DNA from: Lachnospiraceae bacterium UBA3762
GTDB lineage: Bacteria > Bacillota > Clostridia > Lachnospirales > Lachnospiraceae
Assembly (NCBI GenBank): GCA_002371615.1
Contig: DFGA01000041.1
Span: forward strand, 1 to 31,105
DNA length: 31,105 nucleotides
Direction: 5' to 3'
The notes below the pieces were generated by a model. It saw only the letters and a program-made list of their open reading frames with translations, ran no database searches and was not told the origin of the DNA. Positions 1 to 7,393 of this stretch are shown in pieces (within the stretch, counting starts at the first letter, position 1; each line of letters opens with the position of its first letter). A program made the position numbers and the translations under genes.

Positions 1-585
1 GATATAAAGATACCGGATATCCGTTATCATCACATTCCGGTCCTTGATTCGCTGACGGCGGGGATTACCCGCGAGAAGGCCGCCGACCGGAATGTGTTTT
101 CCAGATTCGGGGCTGAACCGGATAAGGCAAGACGGTATATGTGCGACATGTATCATTCTTTTGCGGAAAGTGATCTCGCCGCAGCCGGGTATGCGCAGTT
201 TATCCGGATTCTGATGAAACCGCACGAAAGGGCTGTTGTATGGCACTGCACGGCCGGGAAGGATCGCGCGGGAATAGGCGCGGCGATTGTTGAAGAGATC
301 CTGGGCGTGGAGAGGAATGCTGTCGTGGACGATTACCTCGCAACAAATAAATACCTGCAGGGAGACATTGCATTTCTGACGGAGTTTGTAAAGTCACAGG
401 CCGGAGAGGACGGTCTTGTGACGGAGGAAGCGCTGAAGTATCTTTTCGGAGCAGAAAGGGATTATATCGAAGAGTATTATCAGACGATAGAGAGCAAATA
501 CGGCAGCTTTGGCGGCTTTTTACGGGACGGACTGGGGCTGTCTTGGGAGGATATCCTCCAAATACAGTCACTGTATCTCACATAG
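1..585 (+). CDS. Tyrosine-protein phosphatase-like protein, 5' end outside window
   Basis: The reading frame is open from the first base, so the gene begins upstream; the GTG at 94 is internal and should not be taken as the start. The signature HCTAGKDRAG (about 241-270) is the Cys-x5-Arg phosphate-binding loop of protein tyrosine phosphatases, with the nucleophilic Cys at 247-249. The following run of GIGAAIVEEILGV and an Asp/Tyr-rich helical tail fits the bacterial Tyr/Ser phosphatase family (Y_phosphatase3), which acts on phosphoproteins or lipid-like substrates. About 194 residues are visible. A general-acid Asp cannot be assigned with confidence. The gene ends with TAG at 583-585 and no clear terminator follows. 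The family call is firm; the substrate is unknown. Confidence 0.85.
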   Translation, partial: DIKIPDIRYHHIPVLDSLTAGITREKAADRNVFSRFGAEPDKARRYMCDMYHSFAESDLAAAGYAQFIRILMKPHERAVVWHCTAGKDRAGIGAAIVEEILGVERNAVVDDYLATNKYLQGDIAFLTEFVKSQAGEDGLVTEEALKYLFGAERDYIEEYYQTIESKYGSFGGFLRDGLGLSWEDILQIQSLYLT

Positions 586-689
586 TGTCAGTAGTGTAAA
601 AAGCCCGGGGGTGTCGATATGCGGTGATTTTCAGCCTTTCTTAATATAGTGGGTAATAAAAATGGATTAATTTAAAAGGGAGAATAGTT

Positions 690-1193
690 ATGGTTGAATT
701 AAGTAATGAAAGAGTCGATCAGATTCTACACGAGGAGTCGCAAAAAACAGAAGAGCTGATAACGATCCTGCGAGGAGTCTATATCAGGTATATGAGACTG
801 TACGAGAGATATTTTGATGATATAGATGCACTTAATGATGATAAGATCGCTGAATTTAATAAATATCACGAAGAAACCAAAAGCCTGATAAAGTATTATT
901 ACATGGATATACCTCTGGATATCTGTATTGCACTCTTTGAATTTGATAAACAGTACAGTGAAAAGCTGCTTGGATCCAACTGGCGAAGATATCTTTTCGA
1001 CAGCCTAAAAAAATACAAATCAGATAGAGAAGATAAGAGTAAGGAAGGTCTTAAGGCAGACTTTGAAGAAAAGATTCTGACAGCATTCTATGAGACCATG
1101 GATTACATTTTCAGAGATGGTTTTGGAACATATAGCGAATCTACGAAGAAAGTTGAAGACGGATTAGTAGACTTACTTTTCGGAGAAGCATAG
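690..1193 (+). CDS. Hypothetical protein, 167 aa, helical and charged
   Basis: This protein is not recognised. It starts at ATG 690 behind a good ribosome site (AAAAGGGAG, about 674-683, roughly 7 bases of spacing). The sequence is rich in Glu, Lys, Asp, Tyr and Phe, with no signal peptide, no membrane segment and no Cys pair. It looks entirely alpha-helical, with an aromatic-rich stretch (YIRYMRLYERYFDDID) near residues 31-46. It stands alone: 104 bases follow the phosphatase gene and about 340 bases separate it from the next gene. Its A+T content and codon use look somewhat higher than the neighbouring core genes, which could mean an accessory gene. No function is proposed. Confidence 0.7.
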   Translation: MVELSNERVDQILHEESQKTEELITILRGVYIRYMRLYERYFDDIDALNDDKIAEFNKYHEETKSLIKYYYMDIPLDICIALFEFDKQYSEKLLGSNWRRYLFDSLKKYKSDREDKSKEGLKADFEEKILTAFYETMDYIFRDGFGTYSESTKKVEDGLVDLLFGEA

Positions 1194-1217
1194 TATTAAG
1201 GGATAAATAAAAATTTT

Positions 1218-1335
1218 ATGGTCATTAGTAATATATGGTCCGACAAGCTTAACAACAGTGGCTCCGGAGGGTTCACTTACAGAGGTTGCAGCCGTATTCT
1301 TGCAAGAGTCCTCGGATCGGTTCGACTGAAATAAA
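1218..1335 (+). other. GC-richer intergenic stretch, possible structured RNA
   Basis: The 340-base gap 1194-1532 holds no convincing gene. Its middle is clearly richer in G+C than its AT-rich flanks and can fold. TCCGGAGG (1263-1270) pairs with CCTCGGA (1310-1316) leaving one bulged G, and TTGCA (1286-1290) pairs with TGCAA (1301-1305) inside it. A 38-codon ORF (ATG 1218, stop about 1333) crosses it but has only a distant, weak ribosome site. The stretch is followed by the terminator at 1370-1401. It may be a small RNA, the degenerate end of a lost gene, or a short peptide gene. Confidence 0.3.
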
Positions 1336-1369
1336 TATCAAATATAATAGCATATTGAGAAGTTTTATT

Positions 1370-1401
1370 GAAAACGAGCCGGTTTTTTCCGGCTTGTTTT
1401 C
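1370..1401 (+). terminator. Rho-independent terminator
   Basis: A 13-base stem, GAAAACGAGCCGG (1370-1382), a T6 loop, and CCGGCTTGTTTTC (1389-1401), with one G-T wobble pair. The A-rich left arm and T-rich right arm flank a GC core, so it could work on either strand. It separates the 690-1193 transcript, or a small RNA at 1218-1335, from the Smr gene promoter. Confidence 0.75.
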
Positions 1402-1460
1402 TGTTATATGAAGTATAATAGAAAAACGCCAAATGGAGAGTATGACAATAAGCGTAGAAA

Positions 1461-1493
1461 TTGACATATACAGATATTATGATCTGATATAAT
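1461..1493 (+). promoter_or_regulatory. Probable promoter of the Smr-domain gene
   Basis: An extended -10 element TGATATAAT is at 1485-1493, about 40 bases before the Smr start. A consensus TTGACA lies at 1461-1466, but 21 bases separate it from the -10 hexamer, which is too long for an ordinary sigma-A promoter. Transcription probably relies on the extended -10. The ribosome site is the GAGGT near 1518-1522. Confidence 0.45.
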
Positions 1494-1532
1494 ATAATTA
1501 CTGTAAATATTTGATACGAGGTAATCTGCATT

Positions 1533-1787
1533 ATGCTTTCATCAGCTGTAATAGAAATAGATCTTCACGGGCTTAGAACAGATGAAGCCATACGTAAAGT
1601 TAAGAACGAAGTGAATAAAGCGCCGCGTTCCGTATATACCATCCGCGTTATCCATGGATATCACGGTGGTACAAGCATTCGCAGTGCCATAATGGATGAA
1701 TTCTCCTATGGCAGAAATGACAAAGTTATCAGGGTTAAACCCGGGAGTAATCCGGGGATAACGGAACTTGTGCTTAGAGAATTATAG
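1533..1787 (+). CDS. Smr (small MutS-related) domain protein, 84 aa
   Basis: This is a stand-alone Smr domain. The hallmark motifs are DLHG (residues 10-13) and HGYHGG (41-46), which correspond to the DLHG and HGxGxG motifs of Smr domains. Such domains have nicking endonuclease or RNA-cleaving activity in MutS2-type proteins, and small free-standing versions are common in Firmicutes with roles that are not settled. Here the motif has His in place of the second-position Gly (HGYHGG rather than HGxGxG), which may affect activity. At 84 residues it is essentially only the domain. ATG 1533 follows an acceptable GAGGT site, and an extended -10 promoter lies just upstream. It sits 70 bases ahead of the fructosamine-kinase gene and may be cotranscribed with it. 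Confidence 0.85.
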   Translation: MLSSAVIEIDLHGLRTDEAIRKVKNEVNKAPRSVYTIRVIHGYHGGTSIRSAIMDEFSYGRNDKVIRVKPGSNPGITELVLREL

Positions 1788-1857
1788 GTACATCCCCAAA
1801 TGTAGTACGAACGAATTGAATTTGTTCACTAAAAGTTATGGTTATGCAGGTAAGTAT

Positions 1858-2742
1858 ATGGACCGGTTTGTTGCCAAATCTATAAGAGAAATATACGGAA
1901 AAGATGTTTATGTTAAGAATCACAGTCCTGTTCCGGGCGGTGACATTAACGAAGCATATCTGCTTGAACTGTCCAACGATGAAAGAGTCTTCCTTAAGAG
2001 GAATTATACGAAGGAAGAGGATTTTTTTAAAGCGGAGGCGGCCGGTCTTGCTGCCATTGCTTCTACCAATACGATTGATACAGCAAAGGTTCTTGCGACA
2101 GGATATGACGGCAGATCAGCATATATGTTGCTTGAGTACATTGAGACGGGAAGCAGACAGGGGAAGTTCTGGGAAGTATTCGGGAAGAGGCTTGCCAGGA
2201 TGCATAGAGCAGATACATCCGCAATACTCCCGAAGCATAGATTCGGATTTTCTTCTGATAACTATTTAGGAGGAGGTGTCCAAAATAACACCCCGAATGA
2301 TTCATGGATCGAATTCTTCAGAGAGAACAGACTTGGAATTCAGTTTAAGATGGCCTGGAATCTCTTTGATGATGCGGATCGAAAGCGCATTACCAAATTA
2401 CTTGATTGGCTTGACAATCTCCTTGTTGAGCCGCGATTCCCCTCACTTCTTCATGGAGATCTGTGGAACGGCAACTTCATGGTTGCATCAAACGGGAAGC
2501 CCGTGCTTATTGATCCCGCAGTATACGTGGGACACTTTGAAGCAGACCTTGCTATGACGGAATTATTCGGAGGTTTTTCCAGTGCCTTTTATGATTCATA
2601 CAGAGAAGAGAATCTTATTCCGGACGGATATGAGGACAGAAAAGATTTGTATAATCTGTACCATCTGCTCAACCATCTTAACCTGTTCGGAGGATCGTAT
2701 TTATCATCAGTAATACGGGTAGTACGTAAATATGTAATATGA
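1858..2742 (+). CDS. Fructosamine/ketosamine-3-kinase family protein
   Basis: This is a 294-residue kinase of the aminoglycoside phosphotransferase fold. Motifs fit the fructosamine-kinase family: a GG-containing P-loop region (PVPGGDINEAY, 25-34), the ATP-binding Lys in VFLKRN (K47), the catalytic loop LLHGDLWNGN (D201), the metal-binding LIDPAVYVG (D219), and the C-terminal NHLNLFGGSYL. Family members phosphorylate the sugar of glycated amines (ketosamines) in the cytoplasm, destabilising the adduct and repairing glycation or allowing its use. The frame is open to a TTG at 1768 inside the Smr gene, but family alignment and the AGG-containing site just before it favour ATG 1858. The family is firm; the exact substrate, protein-bound or a free Amadori compound, is not known. 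Confidence 0.88.
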   Translation: MDRFVAKSIREIYGKDVYVKNHSPVPGGDINEAYLLELSNDERVFLKRNYTKEEDFFKAEAAGLAAIASTNTIDTAKVLATGYDGRSAYMLLEYIETGSRQGKFWEVFGKRLARMHRADTSAILPKHRFGFSSDNYLGGGVQNNTPNDSWIEFFRENRLGIQFKMAWNLFDDADRKRITKLLDWLDNLLVEPRFPSLLHGDLWNGNFMVASNGKPVLIDPAVYVGHFEADLAMTELFGGFSSAFYDSYREENLIPDGYEDRKDLYNLYHLLNHLNLFGGSYLSSVIRVVRKYVI

Positions 2743-2830
2743 TTTTTCAATCGGCTTATAAACCAAAACGGGAGGTTTGCGAAACTGGTACGTTATCAAC
2801 TAATGGAAGAATAAGGGCGCTGTATTCGTA

Positions 2831-4039
2831 ATGAAATTTGACACACGTGATAAAAAACCAAAACTATATTCTCTGCTTGCCCTGACGGTAGCAGTTATTG
2901 CGACCATAACGGTGCTTTCCGTTATTGACGGATCAAAATATGCAGCAACCTGTTGCCTGATAGTTTCTGTGCATTCTCTTGTCGCAGTGCTTTCACTTTT
3001 GTGGGCTTTTCGTGAACAACTCAGGTACAATCCGTATTCTTACAATACGATTTTCTATCTGGGATTTGCACTCTTTGCGCTGTCAGTAATGATCACCCAT
3101 ATGTATCTGTATATCAATATGAAAATATATCCTGAGTTATATACGGGGAATACTATAGTTCATACGGTTTTGGACAGCGTAAAAAACTACATTCGATTGT
3201 CGGCGCCGTTTATTCTGATGTTTTCGGCAGGTTTATTCATATCGAATATAGCGCTTATACGCCATGAGGGAAGACGCTTTACAAATACTCTCGGAAGCAT
3301 TCTTGGTATGCTGCTTCTTGCAGGCGCACTTGTTATGATAGCCCTCGACAAAAAATACCTTATGAGCGGAAACGAGACAATGTCCCGGTATTTGTTAGAG
3401 AATCTTTTTTCCATGGTATATCTGTATTTTGAATGTATGCTGATAGGAACTATCGTTGCGGATGCAATAGTTGCAATACATGAGCCGGATAAGGATAAAG
3501 ACTTTCTTATTGTTTTGGGGTGCGCACTGAAAAAGGACGGAACACCGACTCCTCTGCTGCAGGGACGGCTTGACCGTGCTATTGATTTTTACAGTAAGCA
3601 GAAGGAGAGAACAGGCAAGGAGCTTATGTTTATTACGTCCGGCGGACAGGGAGCGGATGAGGTCATCCCGGAGAGCAGTGCCATGAAACGTTATCTGATT
3701 GAGCACGGCATACCGGAAGAGAGGATAATAGAAGAAAATCAATCCACAAGCACATATGAGAATATGCTTTATTCAAAGGACAAGATTTGGGAGATTGATC
3801 CGGAGGGCAAGGTTGCTTTTTCAACAACCAATTATCATGTATTCCGCAGCGGATTGTTTGCCAGACGTGTTAAGATGCGGGCGGTAGGAATGGGAGCCGA
3901 TACAAAATGGTATTTCTGGCCGAATGCTGCGGTGCGGGAGTTCATAGGACTTCTGACAAAACATCGCGTAAAACAGGCAGTTATACTGCTTGGAATGATT
4001 TTCTCCAACATAGTTTTAACCCTGCTCGCATATTATTAG
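2831..4039 (+). CDS. YdcF/SanA-like (DUF218) membrane protein
   Basis: The protein has 402 residues. The N-terminal half carries about six hydrophobic segments (near 13-32, 41-60, 73-97, 123-143, 155-173 and 195-215). The DUF218 domain follows (about 224-380), beginning FLIVLGCALKKDGTPTPLLQGRLDRA, with the conserved TSGGQG and the ENQSTSTYENM box, then TTNYHVFRSGLFARR. A last membrane segment closes the protein (about 381-400). DUF218 proteins such as SanA and ElyC affect envelope integrity and peptidoglycan in other bacteria; the biochemical reaction is not established. The ribosome site is modest (AAGGG, about 13 bases before ATG 2831). The 88-base gap from the kinase gene shows no terminator, so read-through from the kinase gene is possible. 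Confidence 0.85.
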   Translation: MKFDTRDKKPKLYSLLALTVAVIATITVLSVIDGSKYAATCCLIVSVHSLVAVLSLLWAFREQLRYNPYSYNTIFYLGFALFALSVMITHMYLYINMKIYPELYTGNTIVHTVLDSVKNYIRLSAPFILMFSAGLFISNIALIRHEGRRFTNTLGSILGMLLLAGALVMIALDKKYLMSGNETMSRYLLENLFSMVYLYFECMLIGTIVADAIVAIHEPDKDKDFLIVLGCALKKDGTPTPLLQGRLDRAIDFYSKQKERTGKELMFITSGGQGADEVIPESSAMKRYLIEHGIPEERIIEENQSTSTYENMLYSKDKIWEIDPEGKVAFSTTNYHVFRSGLFARRVKMRAVGMGADTKWYFWPNAAVREFIGLLTKHRVKQAVILLGMIFSNIVLTLLAYY

Positions 4040-4060
4040 ACAGTATCGCGCTCATTTTAA

Positions 4061-4088
4061 TTGCATTTGAATAACTTGATGATATAAT
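4061..4088 (+). promoter_or_regulatory. Sigma-A type promoter of the chemoreceptor gene
   Basis: TTGCAT (4061-4066), a 16-base spacer and TATAAT (4083-4088), with an extended -10 TG at 4080-4081. The start of transcription would fall near 4095, about 93 bases before the chosen start codon. It does not resemble the flagellar sigma-28 consensus. Confidence 0.65.
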
Positions 4089-4102
4089 TACATTATATGC
4101 AA

Positions 4103-4123
4103 ATGTGACAGGAATTGTCACAT
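4103..4123 (+). promoter_or_regulatory. Perfect 7-7-7 inverted repeat downstream of the receptor promoter
   Basis: ATGTGAC (4103-4109) and GTCACAT (4117-4123) are perfect inverted arms around a 7-base spacer, 15 bases after the -10 hexamer. The position suits a repressor operator or an early mRNA hairpin. The half-sites resemble CRP/FNR family sites, but the TGTGA/TCACA spacing is 9 rather than 6, so a CRP-type call is not justified. Confidence 0.5.
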
Positions 4124-4187
4124 ACAGCCATGACTTTGCGAAACAAATATAAGGGCCATGGCTTGCAAAAAAAAGGAGTGTACGGAA

Positions 4188-6188
4188 ATGAAAGGTTTAA
4201 ACAGTATCAAAGGTAAGCTGGTTTTCATCATGGCGTTGCTTGTACTTGTACCGGTACTTGTGCTTACTATCGTAGGTATGGTCGTGTCTTTGGATCAGGG
4301 AAAATCAGCTGCGGATGAGGTTAATGTGGTTCAGGCGAGGCTTGTTCGGGAGGAGTTGGAGAGAATTTATACGGCTAATATAGAGTCGCTCCGATCATTT
4401 GCTTCATCTCAAAATGTTATTTCATATCTTGAAAACGGAGCGCCTGATGAAGTTGCGGAGGCAGAGATCCTCCGACAGCTTCAGGTTATAGACCAGAATA
4501 TGAATGACGGTAATACAACAGCTCTCTCAGACGCTACAGGAGAGCAGAGGGTCAGGACCGTAGGTAAGCTTGTAAATGTTGCCGAACGTGATTATTTTAA
4601 GGTTCCGATGTCAGGACAGCCTTATTACGTGTCTGATCTTATCATTTCCAAGTCAACCGGAACTGCCATCACAACAATTTCTGTTCCTGTAATAGGTTCG
4701 GACGGAAAACCTATCGGTATCGTACAGAGAAACTATGATTGCGGAGTTCTGCATGACATGCTTGCCGGAGAGGTAATGCAGGATCGTCAGGAAATCGTTG
4801 TTGTTGACAGGACAGGTACCGTAGTTGCACATTCGGCAAGAGAAGTTAATGTTGAGGATCCCGAAATGCAGGCCGAGAACCCATTCTACACCGATTCAAG
4901 AGGTGATAAGACAGAAGGTGATTACATTGCAGACTTTATGGGAGATACTTGGATTATTTCGTGGGATAAGCTTCCGACAAGTGAATGGATCGTGGCATCG
5001 TGCCGTATTCAGGAGATTGCTCTTGGTTCGGCTTACAGAACGGTTGCAATGCAGATCATTCTGGGAGTTCTGTTTATTATAGCAGGTATAATTGTTGCGT
5101 ATGTTTACGCAAAATCAATTACGAAGCCTCTTACGGCAGTCGGCGGCTCTCTTTCGGCAATGACGGACGGTGCATTTGAAAAGGTTGAAGGATACGACAG
5201 CCGTGGAGATGAACTTGGGTCTATTATCAAAGATACAAACGGCGTAATGGACAAACTTGATACTATAGTAGGTAAAATCGTCAGCGGTGCTCAAAATGTT
5301 GACGGGGCATCGGATGAACTTGCACAAATGTCCGAGAGGATCTCCGATAATTCGAGAAACGTGTCAAGCGCTATAGGAGAAATTGCAAGAGGCGCCACGG
5401 AACAGGCTGATTCGGTACAGCAGGCGACCGAGAATATCGGAATTCTTTCAAGTGCTATTCAGAATGTTTCCGATAATGCCGAAAGACTGGCAGAAATGAT
5501 GATCGAGATGGATGAATCTTCACAGAAGAGTGCGGAGGCATTGGGACAGCTGTCTGATAATATGAACGGAGTGGCAGCTGCCGTAGAGGATATTTCTCAA
5601 ACAATGCATGAGACCAATGATGCTGTAAACAGGGTTAATGAAAAGGTTGACGGAATAACCAATATTGCCGGACAGACAAATCTCCTTGCATTAAATGCTT
5701 CAATAGAGGCTGCAAGAGCCGGGGAAACCGGAAGAGGCTTTGCGGTTGTTGCTGAAGAGATCGGAAAACTTGCTACGGAATCGGCGCAGACAGCTGATGA
5801 GATCCGTGCTGAAATGCAGAACCTGCTTAATATTTCGGCGAATGCTTCCAAGAAGTCGGAGATGGTAGTGACTCAGGGACAGTCTACCAATGAGCTTCTT
5901 TCAAATACAGTTACGGTAGTTGATAAACTTATAGAGGATGTTAAGCTGACCATCGACGGTGTTAACAACATTTCAGCCCTGACTCAGGAATGTAATGCAT
6001 CGAAGGAACACATTGTGGATGCAATGAACTCGCTTTCTGCAATCTCGGAAGAGAATGCTGCCTCCACTCAGGAAACCGATGCATCAATGGAGATGATGAT
6101 GTCTACTGTTACAGACCTGTCAAATAGTGCGGCAGCACTCAAGGATGTGTCCAAGACACTCCTTAACGAGATGGAGTTTTTCAAATAA
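4188..6188 (+). CDS. Methyl-accepting chemotaxis receptor
   Basis: This is a transmembrane chemoreceptor of 666 residues. A first membrane helix spans about 10-30, followed by an extracellular sensor of roughly 255 residues that looks like a Cache/PAS-type ligand domain. A second helix (about 288-310) leads to a HAMP region and a long coiled-coil signalling domain. The hairpin tip that contacts CheA/CheW is present (NLLALNASIEAARAGETGRG then FAVVAEEIGKLA, around residues 495-525). No C-terminal NWETF-type tether is seen. An in-frame ATG at 4158 exists, but ATG 4188 has AAAAGGAG (4171-4178) at 9-base spacing and gives a proper positively charged N-terminus. The next gene, cheV, makes a coherent pair. 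The ligand is unknown. Confidence 0.93.
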   Translation: MKGLNSIKGKLVFIMALLVLVPVLVLTIVGMVVSLDQGKSAADEVNVVQARLVREELERIYTANIESLRSFASSQNVISYLENGAPDEVAEAEILRQLQVIDQNMNDGNTTALSDATGEQRVRTVGKLVNVAERDYFKVPMSGQPYYVSDLIISKSTGTAITTISVPVIGSDGKPIGIVQRNYDCGVLHDMLAGEVMQDRQEIVVVDRTGTVVAHSAREVNVEDPEMQAENPFYTDSRGDKTEGDYIADFMGDTWIISWDKLPTSEWIVASCRIQEIALGSAYRTVAMQIILGVLFIIAGIIVAYVYAKSITKPLTAVGGSLSAMTDGAFEKVEGYDSRGDELGSIIKDTNGVMDKLDTIVGKIVSGAQNVDGASDELAQMSERISDNSRNVSSAIGEIARGATEQADSVQQATENIGILSSAIQNVSDNAERLAEMMIEMDESSQKSAEALGQLSDNMNGVAAAVEDISQTMHETNDAVNRVNEKVDGITNIAGQTNLLALNASIEAARAGETGRGFAVVAEEIGKLATESAQTADEIRAEMQNLLNISANASKKSEMVVTQGQSTNELLSNTVTVVDKLIEDVKLTIDGVNNISALTQECNASKEHIVDAMNSLSAISEENAASTQETDASMEMMMSTVTDLSNSAAALKDVSKTLLNEMEFFK

Positions 6189-6239
6189 GTCAGTGATAAA
6201 ACATTATAGAAGTTTTTTGTGTATTTTTCCCAAAAGGTA

Positions 6240-6248
6240 TGATATAAT
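6240..6248 (+). promoter_or_regulatory. Extended -10 promoter of cheV
   Basis: TGATATAAT (6240-6248) is identical to the -10 element of the receptor gene at 4080-4088. The -35 region (about 6220-6225, TGTATT) is poor, so the extended -10 probably carries the activity. The mRNA would have a leader of about 55 bases with a GAGGTGAAG ribosome site. Confidence 0.5.
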
Positions 6249-6308
6249 GTTCTCGCAGATTGGGTTTGTAAGGCTCCTATGTGCAAATATTTCATATGAG
6301 GTGAAGGT

Positions 6309-7229
6309 ATGGATAGCAAAATCTTATTGGAAAACGGTACTAACGAGTTAGAGATACTCGAGTTCAAACTTGGCGAGAATTCCTATGGAATAAACGTTGC
6401 CAAGATTCGTGAGATCATCACATATCAGCCGGTCACCCCGGTTCCTAATGCGCATCCTTCTGTAGAAGGCATATTTATGCCGCGTGATAAAATGATTACA
6501 GCCATCAGCTTGAAGAATGCATTGCAGATGGGCGATGATGATAGCAATGACGGGCTTTTTATCATTACTAATTTCAATAAACTTGATGTTGCTTTCCATG
6601 TAGACCGTGTTATGGGCATTCACCGCGTTAACTGGACAGAAATAATCAAACCCGATGCTACTGTCAATAATGAGGTAGAAGGTGTATCAACAGGTATAGT
6701 TAAGTTTGATGACAGACTTGTTATCATACTTGATTTTGAAAAGATCGTATCCGATATCAGTCCCGAGACCGGTCTTCGAATGACTGAGATCGAAGCCCTC
6801 GGTGAAAGAGAGAGAAGTTCGGTACCGATCGTTATAGCAGAAGACTCTCACCTTCTTAACAAGCTTATAAATGATGCACTTACAACGGCCGGATACGTTA
6901 ATATCAAGAGAACCGAAGACGGACTTGAAGCGTGGAACTATATTCTTGAGGCCAAGGATAAGGGTGAACTTGACAGCAAAGTACAGCTTGTTATTACCGA
7001 TATCGAGATGCCCCAGATGGATGGACACAGACTTACACACCTGATCAAGACGGATGATAAGCTTAAGGATATTCCGGTTGTAATCTTCTCGTCACTTGTA
7101 AATGAAGAAATGAGAATTAAAGGTGAAGCCCTTGGCGCAGATGCGCAGCTTAGTAAGCCTGAGATAGGAAATCTTGTTCGTATTGTTGACAAACTTGTGA
7201 CAGAAGGGAAAACTGCAGTAGCAGAATAA
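6309..7229 (+). CDS. cheV: Chemotaxis coupling protein CheV (CheW plus receiver)
   Basis: The protein has 306 residues in two parts. A CheW-like domain (about 10-155) contains the typical LEFKLGENSYGINVAKIREI start and would tie receptors to CheA. A response-regulator receiver domain (about 172-295) has the acidic pair E178/D179, the phospho-acceptor D231 in VITDIEMPQMDG, the switch serine near 261 and the conserved Lys K283 in LSKPE, so it looks fully competent for phosphorylation. CheV proteins are thought to adjust receptor sensitivity during adaptation. ATG 6309 sits right behind GAGGTGAAG. It follows the receptor gene by 120 bases, has its own probable promoter and is closed by a strong terminator. 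The rest of the chemotaxis operon is not in the window. Confidence 0.95.
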   Translation: MDSKILLENGTNELEILEFKLGENSYGINVAKIREIITYQPVTPVPNAHPSVEGIFMPRDKMITAISLKNALQMGDDDSNDGLFIITNFNKLDVAFHVDRVMGIHRVNWTEIIKPDATVNNEVEGVSTGIVKFDDRLVIILDFEKIVSDISPETGLRMTEIEALGERERSSVPIVIAEDSHLLNKLINDALTTAGYVNIKRTEDGLEAWNYILEAKDKGELDSKVQLVITDIEMPQMDGHRLTHLIKTDDKLKDIPVVIFSSLVNEEMRIKGEALGADAQLSKPEIGNLVRIVDKLVTEGKTAVAE

Positions 7230-7255
7230 ATAACAAGTATTATCGAATTGTTATT

Positions 7256-7291
7256 AACGGAGTCGAAATTCGGCTCCGTTTTCTTTTTTTT
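7256..7291 (+). terminator. Rho-independent terminator after cheV
   Basis: Stem AACGGAGTCG (7256-7265), loop AAATT, and CGGCTCCGTT (7271-7280) with one wobble pair, followed by a long T-rich run ending at 7291. It ends the chemotaxis transcript. Confidence 0.88.
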
Positions 7292-7298
7292 CGGTTGT

Positions 7299-7326
7299 TT
7301 GGAATTGTAAAATATGATAGTATAAG
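7299..7326 (+). promoter_or_regulatory. Possible promoter of the acidic-protein/his/ung gene run
   Basis: TTGGAA (7299-7304), a 16-base spacer and TATAAG (7321-7326), directly after the cheV terminator and 68 bases before the next start codon. Both hexamers deviate from consensus, so the assignment rests mostly on position. Confidence 0.4.
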
Positions 7327-7393
7327 TTGATATTTTATGTAATTATCGGCTGATAAAATCATATGTTATGTTTTGTTCAGCCTTGGAGGATAT

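Noticed and set aside
1768..1857. N-terminal extension of the fructosamine-kinase gene from TTG 1768.
   Set aside because: It would overlap the Smr gene, lacks a ribosome site and adds 30 residues unlike the family.
4103..4123. A CRP-type binding site.
   Set aside because: The spacing between TGTGA and TCACA is 9 bases, not 6.
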